DNA of 44,041 nt from Phycisphaerae bacterium (lineage in GTDB: Bacteria > Planctomycetota > Phycisphaerae > UBA1845 > PWPN01), in contig JAAYDF010000171.1 in assembly GCA_012729395.1 (NCBI GenBank), positions 1-44,041 on the forward strand, written 5' to 3'. The position numbers and the translations under genes were made by a program. Positions 43,790 through 44,041 of this stretch are shown here, piece by piece; position 1 is the stretch's first letter; every line of letters begins with the position of its first letter. Under the pieces are notes generated by a model that was given only the letters and a program-made list of their open reading frames with translations, was not told the DNA's origin and searched no databases.

Positions 43790-43875
43790 AAAAATGGTGT
43801 CAGGATGATTTTTCGGGGGGCGCGACTCGCCGCCCGGGCCAAACACCCCCCAAAAAAGTCATCCTGACACCTTTT
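43790..43875. repeat. Family-B inverted-repeat element upstream of the helicase gene
   Basis: The left arm (from 43790) reads AAAAATGGTGTCAGGATG then ATTTTTCGGGGGG. The right arm (43845-43875) is its near-exact reverse complement, ending ATCCTGACACCTTTTC. The copy at 35250-35343 has the same arms but a different core. Confidence 0.9.
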
Positions 43876-43919
43876 CTCTGCCGCCCGCAACTCGCCGAAC
43901 CACAATGGGTTACAACGGG

Positions 43920-43947
43920 TTGACATTCTCCCGGTTTCCGCTATCCT
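43920..43947 (+). promoter_or_regulatory. Promoter of tRNA-Glu
   Basis: A perfect -35 TTGACA (43920-43925) lies 16 bases before TATCCT (43942-43947). The start point would be near 43954, 15 bases before the mature tRNA. Confidence 0.7.
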
Positions 43948-43968
43948 ATACGCCGTCCGTGCTGAACT

Positions 43969-44041
43969 GCCCCCATCGTCTAGTGGTCTAGGATATCAGG
44001 TTCTCATCCTGAAGACACGGGTTCGAGTCCCGTTGGGGGTA
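43969..44041 (+). tRNA. tRNA-Glu (anticodon CTC)
   Basis: The 73 nt fold as a standard tRNA: acceptor GCCCCCA with TGGGGGT (1-72 as G-U), anticodon stem TCAGG/CCTGA with loop TTCTCAT (anticodon CTC), T arm CGGGTTCGAGTCCCG, and discriminator A at 44041. The window ends at the discriminator base, so an encoded CCA cannot be judged. Confidence 0.95.

Overview
The window is 44 kb of GC-rich bacterial DNA with no plasmid or phage hallmarks. A secreted DUF1080 (3-keto-disaccharide hydrolase-like) protein, a MoxR/DUF58/BatA/VWA cluster, a large secreted protein of unknown family, an EF-hand protein, NfeD-flotillin and many REP-like intergenic palindromes together suggest a member of the Planctomycetota. 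This is an inference from gene content; no 16S rRNA gene is present.

Layout. 1-1.6 kb: a DUF1080 protein on the plus strand. 1.7-15.4 kb: a minus-strand cluster, in transcription order a DUF4175-like membrane protein with CxxC motifs, an ABC solute-binding protein, an ABC permease fused to a six-repeat NHL propeller, a 1065-aa VWA/GATase-like protein, a REP-associated transposase (RAYT) flanked by its own REPs, MoxR, DUF58 and BatA. 15.6-16.9 kb: a guanine-deaminase-like amidohydrolase without the conserved metal-site Asp. 17.2-21.1 kb: etfB, etfA and an acyl-CoA dehydrogenase (electron transfer from acyl-CoA oxidation). 21.5-23.9 kb: an NfeD/YuaF-like membrane protein and flotillin. 24-29.4 kb: thymidine kinase, a small unknown protein, an EF-hand protein, an HDAC-family deacetylase and a secreted prenyltransferase-repeat protein. 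29.6-36.5 kb: an EF-G-like GTPase, a 1074-aa unknown secreted protein and RsgA. 36.7-43.7 kb: PyrF, a zeta-toxin module broken by an in-frame TGA, mannose-1-phosphate guanylyltransferase, glucose-6-phosphate isomerase and a UvrD/PcrA helicase. The window ends with tRNA-Glu(CTC).

Functional links. The MoxR-DUF58-BatA core is a known partnership of an AAA+ ATPase with VWA proteins. Here it lies beside part of an import system whose permease carries an NHL sensor-like domain and for which no ATPase is visible. This is the most unusual arrangement in the window. EtfBA-ACAD and NfeD-flotillin are conventional functional pairs, each preceded by a TTGACC-N17-TAnnnT promoter-like sequence.

A second theme is dense repetitive palindromes of at least five families. 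Several sit exactly at gene ends and supply the stop codons of flotillin, thymidine kinase and RsgA.

Limits: all functions come from reading motifs by eye; no database search was run. Start codons were chosen from Shine-Dalgarno spacing and domain boundaries.
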